From contig JAUZPW010000017.1 of assembly GCA_030705725.1 (NCBI GenBank), positions 1 to 13,745 on the forward strand: a stretch of 13,745 bases of DNA, given 5' to 3'. The translations under genes were made by a program, and so were the position numbers. Positions within the stretch are counted from its first letter, which is position 1; each line of letters begins with the position of its first letter. Below, piece by piece: positions 5,438 through 13,098 of the stretch. The notes under the pieces were generated by a model. It was not told the origin of the DNA, ran no database searches, and saw only the letters and a program-made list of their open reading frames with translations. Origin of the DNA: Bacillota bacterium. Its GTDB lineage: Bacteria > Bacillota > Clostridia > Oscillospirales > Butyricicoccaceae.

Positions 5438-7849
5438 TTATTGCAATGAACCGAGGGTTTCTGTGATGCCGGCGGATTTGATTTTTCTTAGCGGGCCTAA
5501 GACGGAAAGCCGCGTCACAAGGTACGAGACGGCGAAAACGCAGAGCACCTGCGCAAGTGGAAACACCCATACGATTTTTATCGATGTCAGAAGCCCTTTG
5601 ATAAGCGCCTTTTGAAGGAGGACACCGAGGACGCATCCTGACGCGGCACCCAAAGCGCAGTACGCCGAGGCCTCCGCCGCGATCATCCTGTCGAGCTGAC
5701 GGCCGGACATGCCGACGGCTCTTAAAACGCCCAGGTACTTCATCTTGGAGGTTACGCTGGTATTCATCGTGCTGATTATATTGAGAATACTGATTAGCGC
5801 GATCACTACCACAAACCCGTATATGAAAACCGCCATGGTTAAAAAGGTCTGGTTCATCTCGCTGTTTTTCTGGCGTGAATCGAGAAATTTAATATTATCT
5901 ACCGCGAGGCTCTTTATTTTATCGACCGTCTCCGTCCGTCCGGCCTTTTTAAGCTGGACGTCGATGATCTTAAACGTCCGGTCTCCCGTTATTTCGGTAT
6001 ACAGCTTTTCCGTCGTAATAAATGTCGCAAGGTTCAGATTACTGTCTGAAAACGGCACGGAGCGAAGCACCGCCAAAACCGTGTAAGCCTTTTTCCCGGA
6101 TGCGGTATCGATAAATACGCGGTCGCCTGTGTGAAACTGTGCTGCCTGGTACGATACGCCCTTTCTGACGTTTTGCACGACGGCGATTACGCCGTTTTCA
6201 TTATTGAGCTTATCTTCGGATAAGCTGCCTTCGACGAGGTCGGTCCCGGCCCATTTAAGCTGATTTTTGTCATACGATATGAGCCATGACTTTTCCGGAG
6301 AGGAAAGCGTGCCGTCGGCGTTTATCTTAACGTTTCCGACAGCCTTTTTATACTCATCGGTAAGCAGGGACGCATCAAACTCGGCATTTATATAGCCGAA
6401 CATCCGACTGTACGCGCGCTTGACCCCCGGAAGCCCGGACACCCGCTCATATAAATCGGGGCTGAGGCCTTCCTCCGACATGAGGGAGACGTCGGGCGTA
6501 TAGGGCTTCGTCGTTTTAAGACTTGTGTGCATGAAATCGACAAACACCTGAAAGCCCAGAAACATAATTATACTGAAAGCGATCGAGGCGGACATCAAAA
6601 CAAGCGTTTTTTTCCGGGCGACCGCGTTCCCGACGCCCATCGCAGTCTCAACCGGCAGGTGTTTTGTCAGGAAGCCTTCGCTTTTGGCTTTTCTTATACG
6701 GATTTCGCCGTTCCCGGTCGCGGCGCTGACGGGAGAGACCCTGGCGGCCTTTTTTGCCGGGAGCAGAGTTGCGGCGGCGACGGTCAGCACGCCTGCCGCA
6801 ACGCCGGACAGGATGCCGACGGGGCTGACGGTAAAGAGCGGAATCGCCGAAAACATATAGCCGTTATAGTATTTGAGCAGTGCGCTGCAAAAGAGCGTCG
6901 CGGCCATTCCGAGAAGCACGCCGCCCGGAATCGCCCACCGCAGCAGCAAAAAACCCTCTTTTTTCACAATCCTTCCGATCTGCTTTTTCGACGCCCCGAC
7001 GCACCTCAGCAGGCCGAACGAGCGCATCCGTTCCATAACGGATATATGAAAGGTATTGTAGATCATAACGACGCCGGCAATCAAAACGATCAAAAACAGG
7101 ATCGCCCCAACCTGATAAAGCCCGACCGCAGCCTTATGGTCGCTCTGACCGATGACGGCCAGCAGATGATCGTTCCGGGCAATACGGTCTTCCGTTATCC
7201 CGAGGCTGTCTTTTATCTGCCTCTCGGCTTTTCTTATATCGGCTCTATCCTTAAATTCGATCAGATACCAGCATTTTTTTTCGACTTCCGCCTTTTCCGC
7301 CGCCTTTAACGATACCGTAACGCCAGGTTCGCCGGTCGCCTTGGTGTCGCCGTAATCGGCGAATATTCCGCTGACCTTAAACGGCTTTTCCTTTTTATCC
7401 CCGAAGGCGAAGGAAACCGTATCTCCCACGCCTGCGCCGAGCTTTTCGGCCGCCCAGTCTTCGATCATAAGCTCGTTTTCGGCCTGCGCGTAAGTTCCCT
7501 TCAGCAGCTTCATGGACATATTGGGCGCAAAATTCTTCTGAACGGACAGAATATCGCATTTATCGCCGTTGATGCTGCCGCTTCGAAAGCTAAAGAGAGT
7601 GCCGGTATTTTTTACGTCGATCCGGCCCGAGACAGCTTTTTTTTCAGCCTCCGTCGCATTCTTAACAAGAATATGATAATTTCCGTAATCGTGAATAACC
7701 TGTATTTTCTCGAATTTCAAAAGTACGTCAAGCATCGAGAAGATACCGACGACGAGCGCCACGGAAAGGGTAATGCTTAATACCGACAATCCGGTTCTTT
7801 TTTTATGGGCGGCAAGGTAACGCTTGGATATATCAAGATATACGTTCAT
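5438..7849 (-). CDS. ABC transporter permease, FtsX-like/MacB-type with duplicated core (803 aa)
   Basis: A large permease of the FtsX/MacB (type VII) superfamily. Predicted layout: membrane helix at about 20-42, an extracytoplasmic MacB-PCD-like domain at 43-245, helices at about 246-268, 301-324 and 342-364, a cytoplasmic link, a second half with a helix at about 414-437, a second extracytoplasmic domain at 440-668, and helices at about 669-692, 726-748 and 758-780. The duplication is visible in the cytoplasmic motif that follows the second helix of each half: FGLLRCVGASKKQ (278-290) and LGVLRAVGMSGRQ (706-718). Such mechanotransmission permeases move or extract lipids, lipoproteins or antimicrobial peptides in the envelope. 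BceB-type bacitracin permeases are shorter, with ten helices and one large loop, so this is not BceB. The ATG overlaps the ATPase stop codon by four bases (ATGA). Substrate unknown; a role in envelope stress is suggested by the linked two-component system. Confidence 0.9.
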   Translation of the reverse strand: MNVYLDISKRYLAAHKKRTGLSVLSITLSVALVVGIFSMLDVLLKFEKIQVIHDYGNYHILVKNATEAEKKAVSGRIDVKNTGTLFSFRSGSINGDKCDILSVQKNFAPNMSMKLLKGTYAQAENELMIEDWAAEKLGAGVGDTVSFAFGDKKEKPFKVSGIFADYGDTKATGEPGVTVSLKAAEKAEVEKKCWYLIEFKDRADIRKAERQIKDSLGITEDRIARNDHLLAVIGQSDHKAAVGLYQVGAILFLIVLIAGVVMIYNTFHISVMERMRSFGLLRCVGASKKQIGRIVKKEGFLLLRWAIPGGVLLGMAATLFCSALLKYYNGYMFSAIPLFTVSPVGILSGVAAGVLTVAAATLLPAKKAARVSPVSAATGNGEIRIRKAKSEGFLTKHLPVETAMGVGNAVARKKTLVLMSASIAFSIIMFLGFQVFVDFMHTSLKTTKPYTPDVSLMSEEGLSPDLYERVSGLPGVKRAYSRMFGYINAEFDASLLTDEYKKAVGNVKINADGTLSSPEKSWLISYDKNQLKWAGTDLVEGSLSEDKLNNENGVIAVVQNVRKGVSYQAAQFHTGDRVFIDTASGKKAYTVLAVLRSVPFSDSNLNLATFITTEKLYTEITGDRTFKIIDVQLKKAGRTETVDKIKSLAVDNIKFLDSRQKNSEMNQTFLTMAVFIYGFVVVIALISILNIISTMNTSVTSKMKYLGVLRAVGMSGRQLDRMIAAEASAYCALGAASGCVLGVLLQKALIKGLLTSIKIVWVFPLAQVLCVFAVSYLVTRLSVLGPLRKIKSAGITETLGSLQ

Positions 7850-8529
7850 TGGGGGTTCCCTCCGAGCTGCGAAACAACGCCGTCCTCGACGCTCAGAACC
7901 CGATCAGCGTAAGCGGCGTAATTCTGATTGTGAGTAATCATAACCAGGGTCTGGCTGTAGCGCTCGACCGACAGCTTGAGCAGGTTTATCACGTCGCGGC
8001 TGTTTTTGCTGTCAAGGTTTCCGGTGGGCTCGTCGGCAAGTATGATCGCCGGTTTCGTCGCAAGCGCGCGTCCGATGGCGGCGCGCTGCTGCTGCCCGCC
8101 GGAGAGCTGACCCGGAAGATGACGTCTCCTGTCTTTTAATCCCAAAATGTCGAGCAGCTCGTCTATATACCGCTCGTCCGGTTTTTTATAATCAAGCAGG
8201 ATGGGGAGGACGATGTTTTCCTCCACGCTCAGCTCGGGAACAAGGTTATAAGCCTGAAATATAAAGCCGATGTTGCGTCTGCGGAAGACCGAGAGCTCTT
8301 CCTCCTTCATTTTATACACGTCTCTGCCGTCGATGCTGACCTTGCCGGACGTCGGATAGTCGAGCGCCCCGATCATATTCAGAAGCGTGCTTTTTCCGGA
8401 GCCGGAAGGCCCGATCACGGAAACAAATTCGCCCTTTTTGACTGAAAAAGACACGTTTATAAGCGCCTCGACCTTTGTGTTTCCCTCGCCATAGGTTTTG
8501 TATAAGCTTTCTACGGTTAAAATATCCAA
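7846..8529 (-). CDS. ABC transporter ATP-binding protein, LolD/MacB-like
   Basis: A 227-residue ATPase with all motifs: Walker A GPSGSGKST (40-48), Q-loop Gln92, signature LSGGQ (142-146), Walker B AIILADE with catalytic Glu167, D-loop NLDS and H-loop His200. The size and the LSGGQQQRAAIGRAL stretch are typical of the LolD/MacB group that works with FtsX-type permeases. It energises the permease encoded directly downstream, with which it shares the ATGA overlap. The start is a TTG at 8527-8529: an in-frame stop lies two codons upstream, the first codons give the normal MDILTVESLYKTYG beginning, and GAGGTG lies six bases upstream. A non-ATG start plus a hairpin over the ribosome binding site suggests its translation is held low or controlled. 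Confidence 0.95.
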   Translation of the reverse strand: MDILTVESLYKTYGEGNTKVEALINVSFSVKKGEFVSVIGPSGSGKSTLLNMIGALDYPTSGKVSIDGRDVYKMKEEELSVFRRRNIGFIFQAYNLVPELSVEENIVLPILLDYKKPDERYIDELLDILGLKDRRRHLPGQLSGGQQQRAAIGRALATKPAIILADEPTGNLDSKNSRDVINLLKLSVERYSQTLVMITHNQNYAAYADRVLSVEDGVVSQLGGNPQ

Positions 8530-8535
8530 TATTCA

Positions 8536-8559
8536 CACCTCACATTTTGATGTGATGGT
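8536..8559 (-). promoter_or_regulatory. Hairpin covering the ribosome binding site of the ABC ATPase gene
   Basis: In the transcript TCACAT (8550-8555) and ATGTGA (8540-8545) pair around a CAAA loop, and ACC/GGT extends the stem across one bulged base. The right arm contains most of the GAGGTG ribosome binding site (8536-8541) used by the TTG start at 8529. When folded, the site would be masked. The 64-base gap between the histidine kinase stop and this start holds no visible promoter or terminator, so the ABC genes appear to depend on the upstream promoter. Confidence 0.45.
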
Positions 8560-8593
8560 AGCACGGCAGCCTTACTTTTCGGTGAATTCCGTC

Positions 8594-9850
8594 TTACAGA
8601 TTTGTAAGCTTAGGAAAAACAAGACGAAATTCGGCGCCTTTTCCGGGCTCGCTGCGCACGGTGATCGTTCCGCCATGCTTCTCGACGACGGCCATCGAGA
8701 GGGAGAGCCCGATGCCCAAGCCGGGGAGGTCCGTTGACAAGCGGCTTCTGTAGAACCTTTTGAAGATATGGTGAATGTCGTCGGGATGAATGCCCGCGCC
8801 GTTATCGCTTATTATGATTTCGGTCGCCACCGCCGTCTCTACGCAGGATATTTTGACGAAATTCCCCGGGCGGGTATGGTCAAGCGCGTTTTTAATTATA
8901 TTGCGTACAGCCTCGCCCAGCCAGGTTTCGTCCAGACGAAGCGTTAAGAGGTCGGGGCATTCGAGGCTTAGAATTTTACCCTCGCGTTCGGCGCGGGTGG
9001 AAAAGGAACCGACGCATTTTTCCATAAAGTCGCGGACGCTGCGGTCGCTTTTTTCGAGTTCGATTGTTCCCGCGTCGAGCCGGGCGAGCTTGAGGAGGTT
9101 CTGAACCAGGCTTTCCATCCTGAGGAGCTCGCGCCTGCTTTTATCGTTAAAGCTCAGAGCGGCCTCGCTGCCCGTCTTTTCGTCCTGAATTATCTCGTTG
9201 TACATTAAAAGCGCCGCCAGCGGGGTTTTAAGCTGATGTGATATGTCGGATATAGTTTCTTTAAGAAAAAGCCGGTTTTGTTTTTCCTTTTCGATATGCG
9301 CGGTGAGCGACGTCGCCATTAAATTGACGGCGGCGTAAAGCCGCATCAGGCTGCCCTCGCCGCAGTCGTCGAGGCGTACTGCTGTGTCTCCGTCCATGAA
9401 ACGCTGTATTTTGCCGGCGGCCGACGCGAGCTGCCTGTCCCGGCGCAGCGCGCCGAGATAAATTAGGGCGAGCAGGGCGGCTGAAAACAAAACGGAGGAC
9501 GCCAGCAGCAATACCGCGAATTTTCTGTGAAAGCCTTCAACCATGGGCAAAAGGCTGTTTTGCGTGTTAAGATCATATCCGGCGGAGGCGAGCAGGGAAG
9601 ACCCTGCCTTAACATCAGCCGCGCTTTCGTCGGAGGTAAAGGCCGCGGCGACGCTGCTGCGGTCGGCACCGTTTCGGACAAGATACCCCGCAACCGCGCT
9701 GTCATGCCGGATAAGGGCTTTTTTATAGCTGTCGGTCATGCGCACGGCTATAAGCTGCGCCCCAAGCGCCATTGCAATAAGGACAAGCGCAGCGGACGCG
9801 GCCTGACGCCGGACATACTTATCCGATAATATCAATGTGATACGTTCCAT
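8594..9850 (-). CDS. Two-component sensor histidine kinase
   Basis: A 418-residue membrane kinase. A first membrane helix at about 17-36 and a second at about 111-132 flank an extracytoplasmic segment of roughly 75 residues, a small sensor region with no domain I recognise. A HAMP-like linker follows at about 133-187. The phosphoacceptor helix has ISDISHQLKTPLAALL with His205. The ATP-binding domain shows the N-box NIIKNALDH (317-325), G1 DNGAG (349-353), the F-box region FKRFYR, and G2 GLGIGLS (377-383). It would phosphorylate the response regulator encoded just upstream, whose coding region it overlaps by 19 bases. The extracytoplasmic loop is longer than in the loop-less BceS-type kinases, so direct ligand sensing is possible. 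The signal is not known; control of the adjacent ABC transporter is inferred from the operon. Confidence 0.93.
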   Translation of the reverse strand: MERITLILSDKYVRRQAASAALVLIAMALGAQLIAVRMTDSYKKALIRHDSAVAGYLVRNGADRSSVAAAFTSDESAADVKAGSSLLASAGYDLNTQNSLLPMVEGFHRKFAVLLLASSVLFSAALLALIYLGALRRDRQLASAAGKIQRFMDGDTAVRLDDCGEGSLMRLYAAVNLMATSLTAHIEKEKQNRLFLKETISDISHQLKTPLAALLMYNEIIQDEKTGSEAALSFNDKSRRELLRMESLVQNLLKLARLDAGTIELEKSDRSVRDFMEKCVGSFSTRAEREGKILSLECPDLLTLRLDETWLGEAVRNIIKNALDHTRPGNFVKISCVETAVATEIIISDNGAGIHPDDIHHIFKRFYRSRLSTDLPGLGIGLSLSMAVVEKHGGTITVRSEPGKGAEFRLVFPKLTNL

Positions 9851-10515
9851 TTATAACCCACGCCCCTCGCCGTTAATAAGTAAACCGGATTATCGGGATC
9901 GGCCTCGATTTTGCTGCGAAGCCTCCGCACGTAAACTGAGAGGGTATTATCGTCCACAAAGCTGCCGGCCCCGTCCCAAAGCTTGTCCAGAATGGCGGCT
10001 CTGGTTAAAACGGCGCCGGGATTTTGCATGAGAAGGCAAAGAAGCCGGTATTCCGCCGCCGTCAGCTCAAGTTCACGGCCGTCTTTAATAACCCGGTTTT
10101 CCTGAAATCTGACTGTTATGCCGTTTGATTTGAGCTCGGGCAGCCGGCCCGACATTCCGGCGCGGCGAAGCAGAGCGTTGATCCTGGAAATAAGCTCGTT
10201 GAGCTTAAAGGGCTTCGTGATATAATCATCCCCGCCGATGTCGAGCCCCATGACGACATTGAACTCCTCGTCGGAGGCTGTCAGAAAGATGACAGGGACG
10301 GAAGACGTCCGCCGCGCCTTTTTGCAGACTTCAAAGCCGCTGCCGTCTGGCAGGGAGAGATCGACAAGAAGCAGATCATATTCCTGTTCGGATATTTTAT
10401 CCGAAGCTTCGCGAACGGTTCGGGCGACGTCGGCCGAAAACCCGTTCTTTTGAAGCGAAAACTTAAGACCTTCTATAAGGCTGAGGTCGTCCTCGACAAG
10501 CAATATTTGATACAT
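9832..10515 (-). CDS. OmpR/PhoB-family response regulator
   Basis: A 227-residue two-domain regulator of standard length. The receiver domain (about 1-115) has the acidic pair Asp9/Asp10, phosphorylation site Asp52 in LLVDLSLPDG, Thr79 and Lys101 in YITKPFK. The C-terminal winged helix (about 130-225) ends in the typical VYLLTARGVGYKW. It begins with ATG at 10513-10515 after an AGGGGG site and is the first gene of a four-gene operon with the kinase, ATPase and permease. A likely target is its own operon promoter at 10552-10580, though no clear direct repeats of the PhoB type were found there. Family assignment is firm; its regulon is inferred. Confidence 0.95.
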   Translation of the reverse strand: MYQILLVEDDLSLIEGLKFSLQKNGFSADVARTVREASDKISEQEYDLLLVDLSLPDGSGFEVCKKARRTSSVPVIFLTASDEEFNVVMGLDIGGDDYITKPFKLNELISRINALLRRAGMSGRLPELKSNGITVRFQENRVIKDGRELELTAAEYRLLCLLMQNPGAVLTRAAILDKLWDGAGSFVDDNTLSVYVRRLRSKIEADPDNPVYLLTARGVGYKWNVSH

Positions 10516-10551
10516 CTATTCAAGCCCCCTAGTTTAAGCCGCGATAATGCA

Positions 10552-10580
10552 AATATATCACAAGCATGCGGCACGGTCAA
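10552..10580 (-). promoter_or_regulatory. Promoter of the response regulator/kinase/ABC operon
   Basis: On the minus strand TTGACC (10575-10580) and TATATT (10552-10557) are separated by 17 bases, each with one mismatch from sigma-A consensus. The predicted start is near 10545, giving a leader of about 30 bases. The spacer contains the palindrome GCATGC. The element lies between the terminator of the FCD regulator and the response regulator gene, so the operon appears independently expressed. Confidence 0.7.
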
Positions 10581-10633
10581 AAAATGGATTTTTACTTTCA
10601 GGGCGCGGTTCAAAAGAGTCGGGACGGATCCGG

Positions 10634-10677
10634 AAAAAACGGCGCCGGCTACTGAACATTTCAGAAAACCGGCGCCG
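10634..10677 (-). terminator. Rho-independent terminator of the FCD-domain regulator gene
   Basis: CGGCGCCGG and CCGGCGCCG form a perfect nine-pair GC stem, followed by six T residues on the minus strand. Inside the large loop CTGAA and TTCAG can form a second five-pair stem around ATG. The outer stem starts 23 bases after the stop codon of the regulator. This is the clearest terminator in the window. Confidence 0.93.
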
Positions 10678-10700
10678 ATATTACTTTTTCTGGCAGCTTA

Positions 10701-11468
10701 TTACTCTTCCGCCTTTTCGTTAAGGACGTTTACTATCTTATTAAAGTGATTTCTCATAAATTCCATGGCCGTTTTATCGTCTCTGTTTTTGACGGCTTCA
10801 TAAATATCGCGGTGGTCCGCGGCAAATTCCTGCAGATGCCTTCTTGTATTTACGAATTCCAGCGCGTTTTCGATCTTCTTCTGCTCAAATATGAGCATTT
10901 TCAGTATCGCGTCAAGAAACTGGTTCTGCGTCGCTTCCGAAATCGCAGTATGGAAATCCAGGGAGGCGTCGATGCAGGTATTGCCTTTCACCGACAGGCT
11001 CATATAATCCTGAACGCAGGAGCTGATCTTCGCGAGCTGCGCTTCGTTCGCGTTTTTGCAGCACAGCCTTACGGATTCAATTTCCACGGGTATGCGCACC
11101 GCGTATATGTCGAGAAGGCTGCCGTATTCCGATTTCTTTATGACTTCCTGCATATTGCGGTGCAGGATATTGGAAGTGACGAGCAAAAGCGTTTCCTCGA
11201 GATATTTTTCTCCCTTCAGGGTCAGGGTTCTGCCTTTGTTGCCGATTTTGACCGTCAGGTTTTTCATATCGAGGTCCTTAAGGTGCCGCCCGATAGTCGC
11301 GGTGCTCGTATCAAGCCCGATTTCCGACAGCCGGCTTTTTAATTCCCAAGCGCCCAGCTGCTTCGACTCGCTTATCATTTCTATAATAATAAACTGCACT
11401 ATTTCCGACTGGTTCTGAAACGCGTCGCTTTTCTTGAAATAGGAAAGATCGTAACAATAAGAAGTCAT
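10701..11468 (-). CDS. FCD-domain transcriptional regulator with an atypical winged-helix N-terminus
   Basis: A 255-residue regulator. Residues about 95-247 look like an FCD ligand-binding domain, an all-helical fold common in FadR-type GntR proteins: DFHTAISEATQN (171-182), then DHRDIYEAVKNRD (218-230) and MRNHF (238-242). His173, His219 and His241 align with the three metal-binding histidines of the family; the usual Asp four residues before the first His is Ser169 here. Residues about 20-92 look like a winged helix (LGAWELKSRLSEIG, STATIGRHLKDLD, then a GNKGRTLTL wing) but lack the GntR pattern; they recall the RNase R/NrpR-type winged helix. The start has a GGGAGG site and its own promoter. 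It lies downstream of the hydantoinase gene and is the likely regulator of it, with a small organic acid as effector. Both the fold of the N-terminus and the target are inference. Confidence 0.82.
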   Translation of the reverse strand: MTSYCYDLSYFKKSDAFQNQSEIVQFIIIEMISESKQLGAWELKSRLSEIGLDTSTATIGRHLKDLDMKNLTVKIGNKGRTLTLKGEKYLEETLLLVTSNILHRNMQEVIKKSEYGSLLDIYAVRIPVEIESVRLCCKNANEAQLAKISSCVQDYMSLSVKGNTCIDASLDFHTAISEATQNQFLDAILKMLIFEQKKIENALEFVNTRRHLQEFAADHRDIYEAVKNRDDKTAMEFMRNHFNKIVNVLNEKAEE

Positions 11469-11539
11469 TTGTGTTTCCTCCCGAAGAAACGGCCGGTTAT
11501 TTTTACAATCGTTTTAGGCAGACTGTTTACGGCAATTTA

Positions 11540-11568
11540 ATTATACACCGCTCTATTTAAGCTATCAA
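11540..11568 (-). promoter_or_regulatory. Promoter of the FCD-domain regulator gene
   Basis: On the minus strand TTGATA (11563-11568) and a perfect TATAAT (11540-11545) are spaced by 17 bases. The predicted start is near 11533, leaving a leader of about 65 bases to the ATG at 11468. The regulator is therefore probably expressed on its own as well as, or instead of, by read-through from the hydantoinase gene. Confidence 0.8.
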
Positions 11569-11572
11569 TCAT

Positions 11573-11593
11573 GGATATGGCCTTATTATATCC
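11573..11593. repeat. Inverted repeat GGATAT-N9-ATATCC upstream of the regulator promoter
   Basis: Two perfect six-base arms flank nine bases, ending four bases upstream of the -35 box of the regulator promoter. The position suits an activator or autoregulatory site. Its sequence does not match the larger inverted repeat at the hydantoinase promoter, so the same protein need not bind both. Function is inferred. Confidence 0.35.
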
Positions 11594-11595
11594 GT

Positions 11596-11645
11596 AAAGT
11601 TAAAAGCTGAAGGAGTTCTTCGGAAAATATGGGAATTCCTCCGGC
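11596..11645 (-). terminator. Weak candidate terminator after the hydantoinase gene
   Basis: After the hydantoinase stop, the minus transcript can pair GGAG with CTCC and TTC with GAA around a three-by-three internal loop, followed by TTTTAACTTT. The stem is imperfect, so partial read-through into the regulator gene is likely. The remainder of this 199-base gap (11469-11667) holds the regulator promoter and the inverted repeat next to it. Confidence 0.25.
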
Positions 11646-11667
11646 TGCAGAGCGGGATTACATAATG

Positions 11668-13068
11668 CTATTTTTCAAAACACAGCGCAAACGCCTTGCT
11701 CGGAATGAATTTTCCGTCGCCCAGCCTGCCGACGAATTTGCCGCCCTCGGCGACAACTTTTCCGCGAAGCAGCACGGTGTCCACTTTGCCGCTGATTTTT
11801 GTGCCTTCGTAGATGTTATAGTCGATGCCGTTCGGGTTATCCTCGAGACGGATTACGCTCGCGCAGTTCGGATCGTATATAACTACGTCAGCGTCCGAGC
11901 CGACAGCGATTGTGCCTTTTCGCGGGTAAATTCCGTTGATTTTTGCCGGAAGGGCAGAGCACACCTCGACAAATCTCTGTTTTGAAATTTTGCCGGACAC
12001 GACGCCCTTCGTCCAGATCATCGGGACGCGGTCGCCTACGCCCGGAGCGCCGTTCGGAATATTGACAAAATTATCGCGGCCGACCTGTTTTAAGGTAGCG
12101 AGGTCGATGCCGCAGTGATCCGATACTATTGCGCTGAGCGTGCCGTCTTTTATTCCCTCCCACATGGCTTCAAGGTCGTCCTCATCCCGAAGGGCGGGGG
12201 AGCACACATATTTCGCGGCTTCGTTAAAATCGGGATTTGAGAGCTTCTCTTTTGTTGTGGTGAGGTACTGGGTGCAGGTTTCGCCGTATACCGGAAGCTT
12301 TTTTGCCTTCGCTTCGGCAACCGCGTCCCTGGCGCCCTTAGTCGAAATATGTACGATAAAAGTCGGAGCTCCCATTTGCTCCGCAAGGTATACAGCCCTT
12401 CTGGCAGCTTCCGTTTCGACCATCGGGGGACGCGACACCGCGTGGTATTTTGGGGCGGTATTTCCCGCTTTTACGCAATCCTGTTGAAGCATATCTATAA
12501 TTTCGGCGTTTTCGGCGTGTACAAAGGTCGTGACGCCTGCTTTTTTGCTTTCGGCCATAACCTTTACGAGCGTTCCGTCGTCCACATGGAGGCGCGAGCC
12601 TTTATAGGCCATGAACGCTTTTATGCTGGCGACGCCGATTTTCGGAAGTTCCTTTATTTCGTCAAACATCCGGTCGTTTACTTCGGTAATAAGCGAATGC
12701 AGAGCGAAATCGACGCAGGCCTTATTTTTTGCGCGGACATTTATCCTGTAATCGATCGAATCCAGAAGCCCTTTGCCCGGGTCCTGGGGCGCGTAATCGA
12801 CAATGGTCGTAGTCCCGCCCAAAACAGCCGTTTTTGAGGTTTCATACGGCGCGGTGTCAAGGTCGCCGCTGTTGCAGAGCGCGTCGAAGTGGGTATGCTG
12901 GTCGATAAAGCCGGGGAAAACATATTTCCCGGAAGCGTCGATGACTTTGTCAGCGGGGACGTTTAAGGCTTTGCCGACGGCGACGATTTTTTCATCCTCG
13001 ATTAAAACATCCGCCGTGAATTCGTTGTCCGAGGTAACGACATTGCCGTTTTTGATTAAGGTTATCAT
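11668..13068 (-). CDS. D-hydantoinase/dihydropyrimidinase family amidohydrolase
   Basis: A 466-residue cyclic amidohydrolase. From the chosen ATG at 13066-13068 the metal ligands fall at His58 and His60 (DQHTHFD), Lys150 (the carbamylated lysine in IKAFMAYKG), His184 (FVHAENAE), His240 (FIVHIS) and Asp317 (VSDHCG), almost exactly the numbering of characterised bacterial D-hydantoinases; Tyr155 of the active site is also present. These enzymes open the ring of hydantoins or dihydropyrimidines with a binuclear metal centre in the cytoplasm. The open frame extends 22 codons further upstream, but those starts lack ribosome binding sites, while GGTGA lies five bases before the chosen ATG and the protein then begins with the typical MITLIKNG. 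No carbamoylase, dehydrogenase or purine-degradation partner lies in the window, so the true substrate (5,6-dihydrouracil, a hydantoin, or a purine-derived ring) is undecided. The downstream FCD regulator probably controls it. Confidence 0.93.
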   Translation of the reverse strand: MITLIKNGNVVTSDNEFTADVLIEDEKIVAVGKALNVPADKVIDASGKYVFPGFIDQHTHFDALCNSGDLDTAPYETSKTAVLGGTTTIVDYAPQDPGKGLLDSIDYRINVRAKNKACVDFALHSLITEVNDRMFDEIKELPKIGVASIKAFMAYKGSRLHVDDGTLVKVMAESKKAGVTTFVHAENAEIIDMLQQDCVKAGNTAPKYHAVSRPPMVETEAARRAVYLAEQMGAPTFIVHISTKGARDAVAEAKAKKLPVYGETCTQYLTTTKEKLSNPDFNEAAKYVCSPALRDEDDLEAMWEGIKDGTLSAIVSDHCGIDLATLKQVGRDNFVNIPNGAPGVGDRVPMIWTKGVVSGKISKQRFVEVCSALPAKINGIYPRKGTIAVGSDADVVIYDPNCASVIRLEDNPNGIDYNIYEGTKISGKVDTVLLRGKVVAEGGKFVGRLGDGKFIPSKAFALCFEK

Positions 13069-13078
13069 AGCTTTCACC

Positions 13079-13098
13079 GAATGCAAAAAAGTGCATTC
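13079..13098 (-). promoter_or_regulatory. Hairpin GAATGCA-N6-TGCATTC directly before the hydantoinase ribosome binding site
   Basis: Seven-base arms are perfectly complementary around six bases. The element abuts the GGTGA ribosome binding site (13074-13078) with no gap, in the leader of the hydantoinase transcript. It could affect ribosome access or mRNA life, or be a second protein-binding site. It is seen in the sequence; its role is inferred. Confidence 0.45.

Noticed and set aside
6527..7309. 260-codon open frame on the plus strand
   Set aside because: It lies entirely antisense to the FtsX-type permease, has low-complexity charged composition, no ribosome binding site or promoter, and no recognisable domain. 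It is a shadow of the real gene.
5438..8529. BceAB-type bacitracin transporter
   Set aside because: The permease is about 800 residues with eight predicted helices and two extracytoplasmic domains, not the roughly 650-residue, ten-helix BceB plan, and the kinase has a real extracytoplasmic loop.
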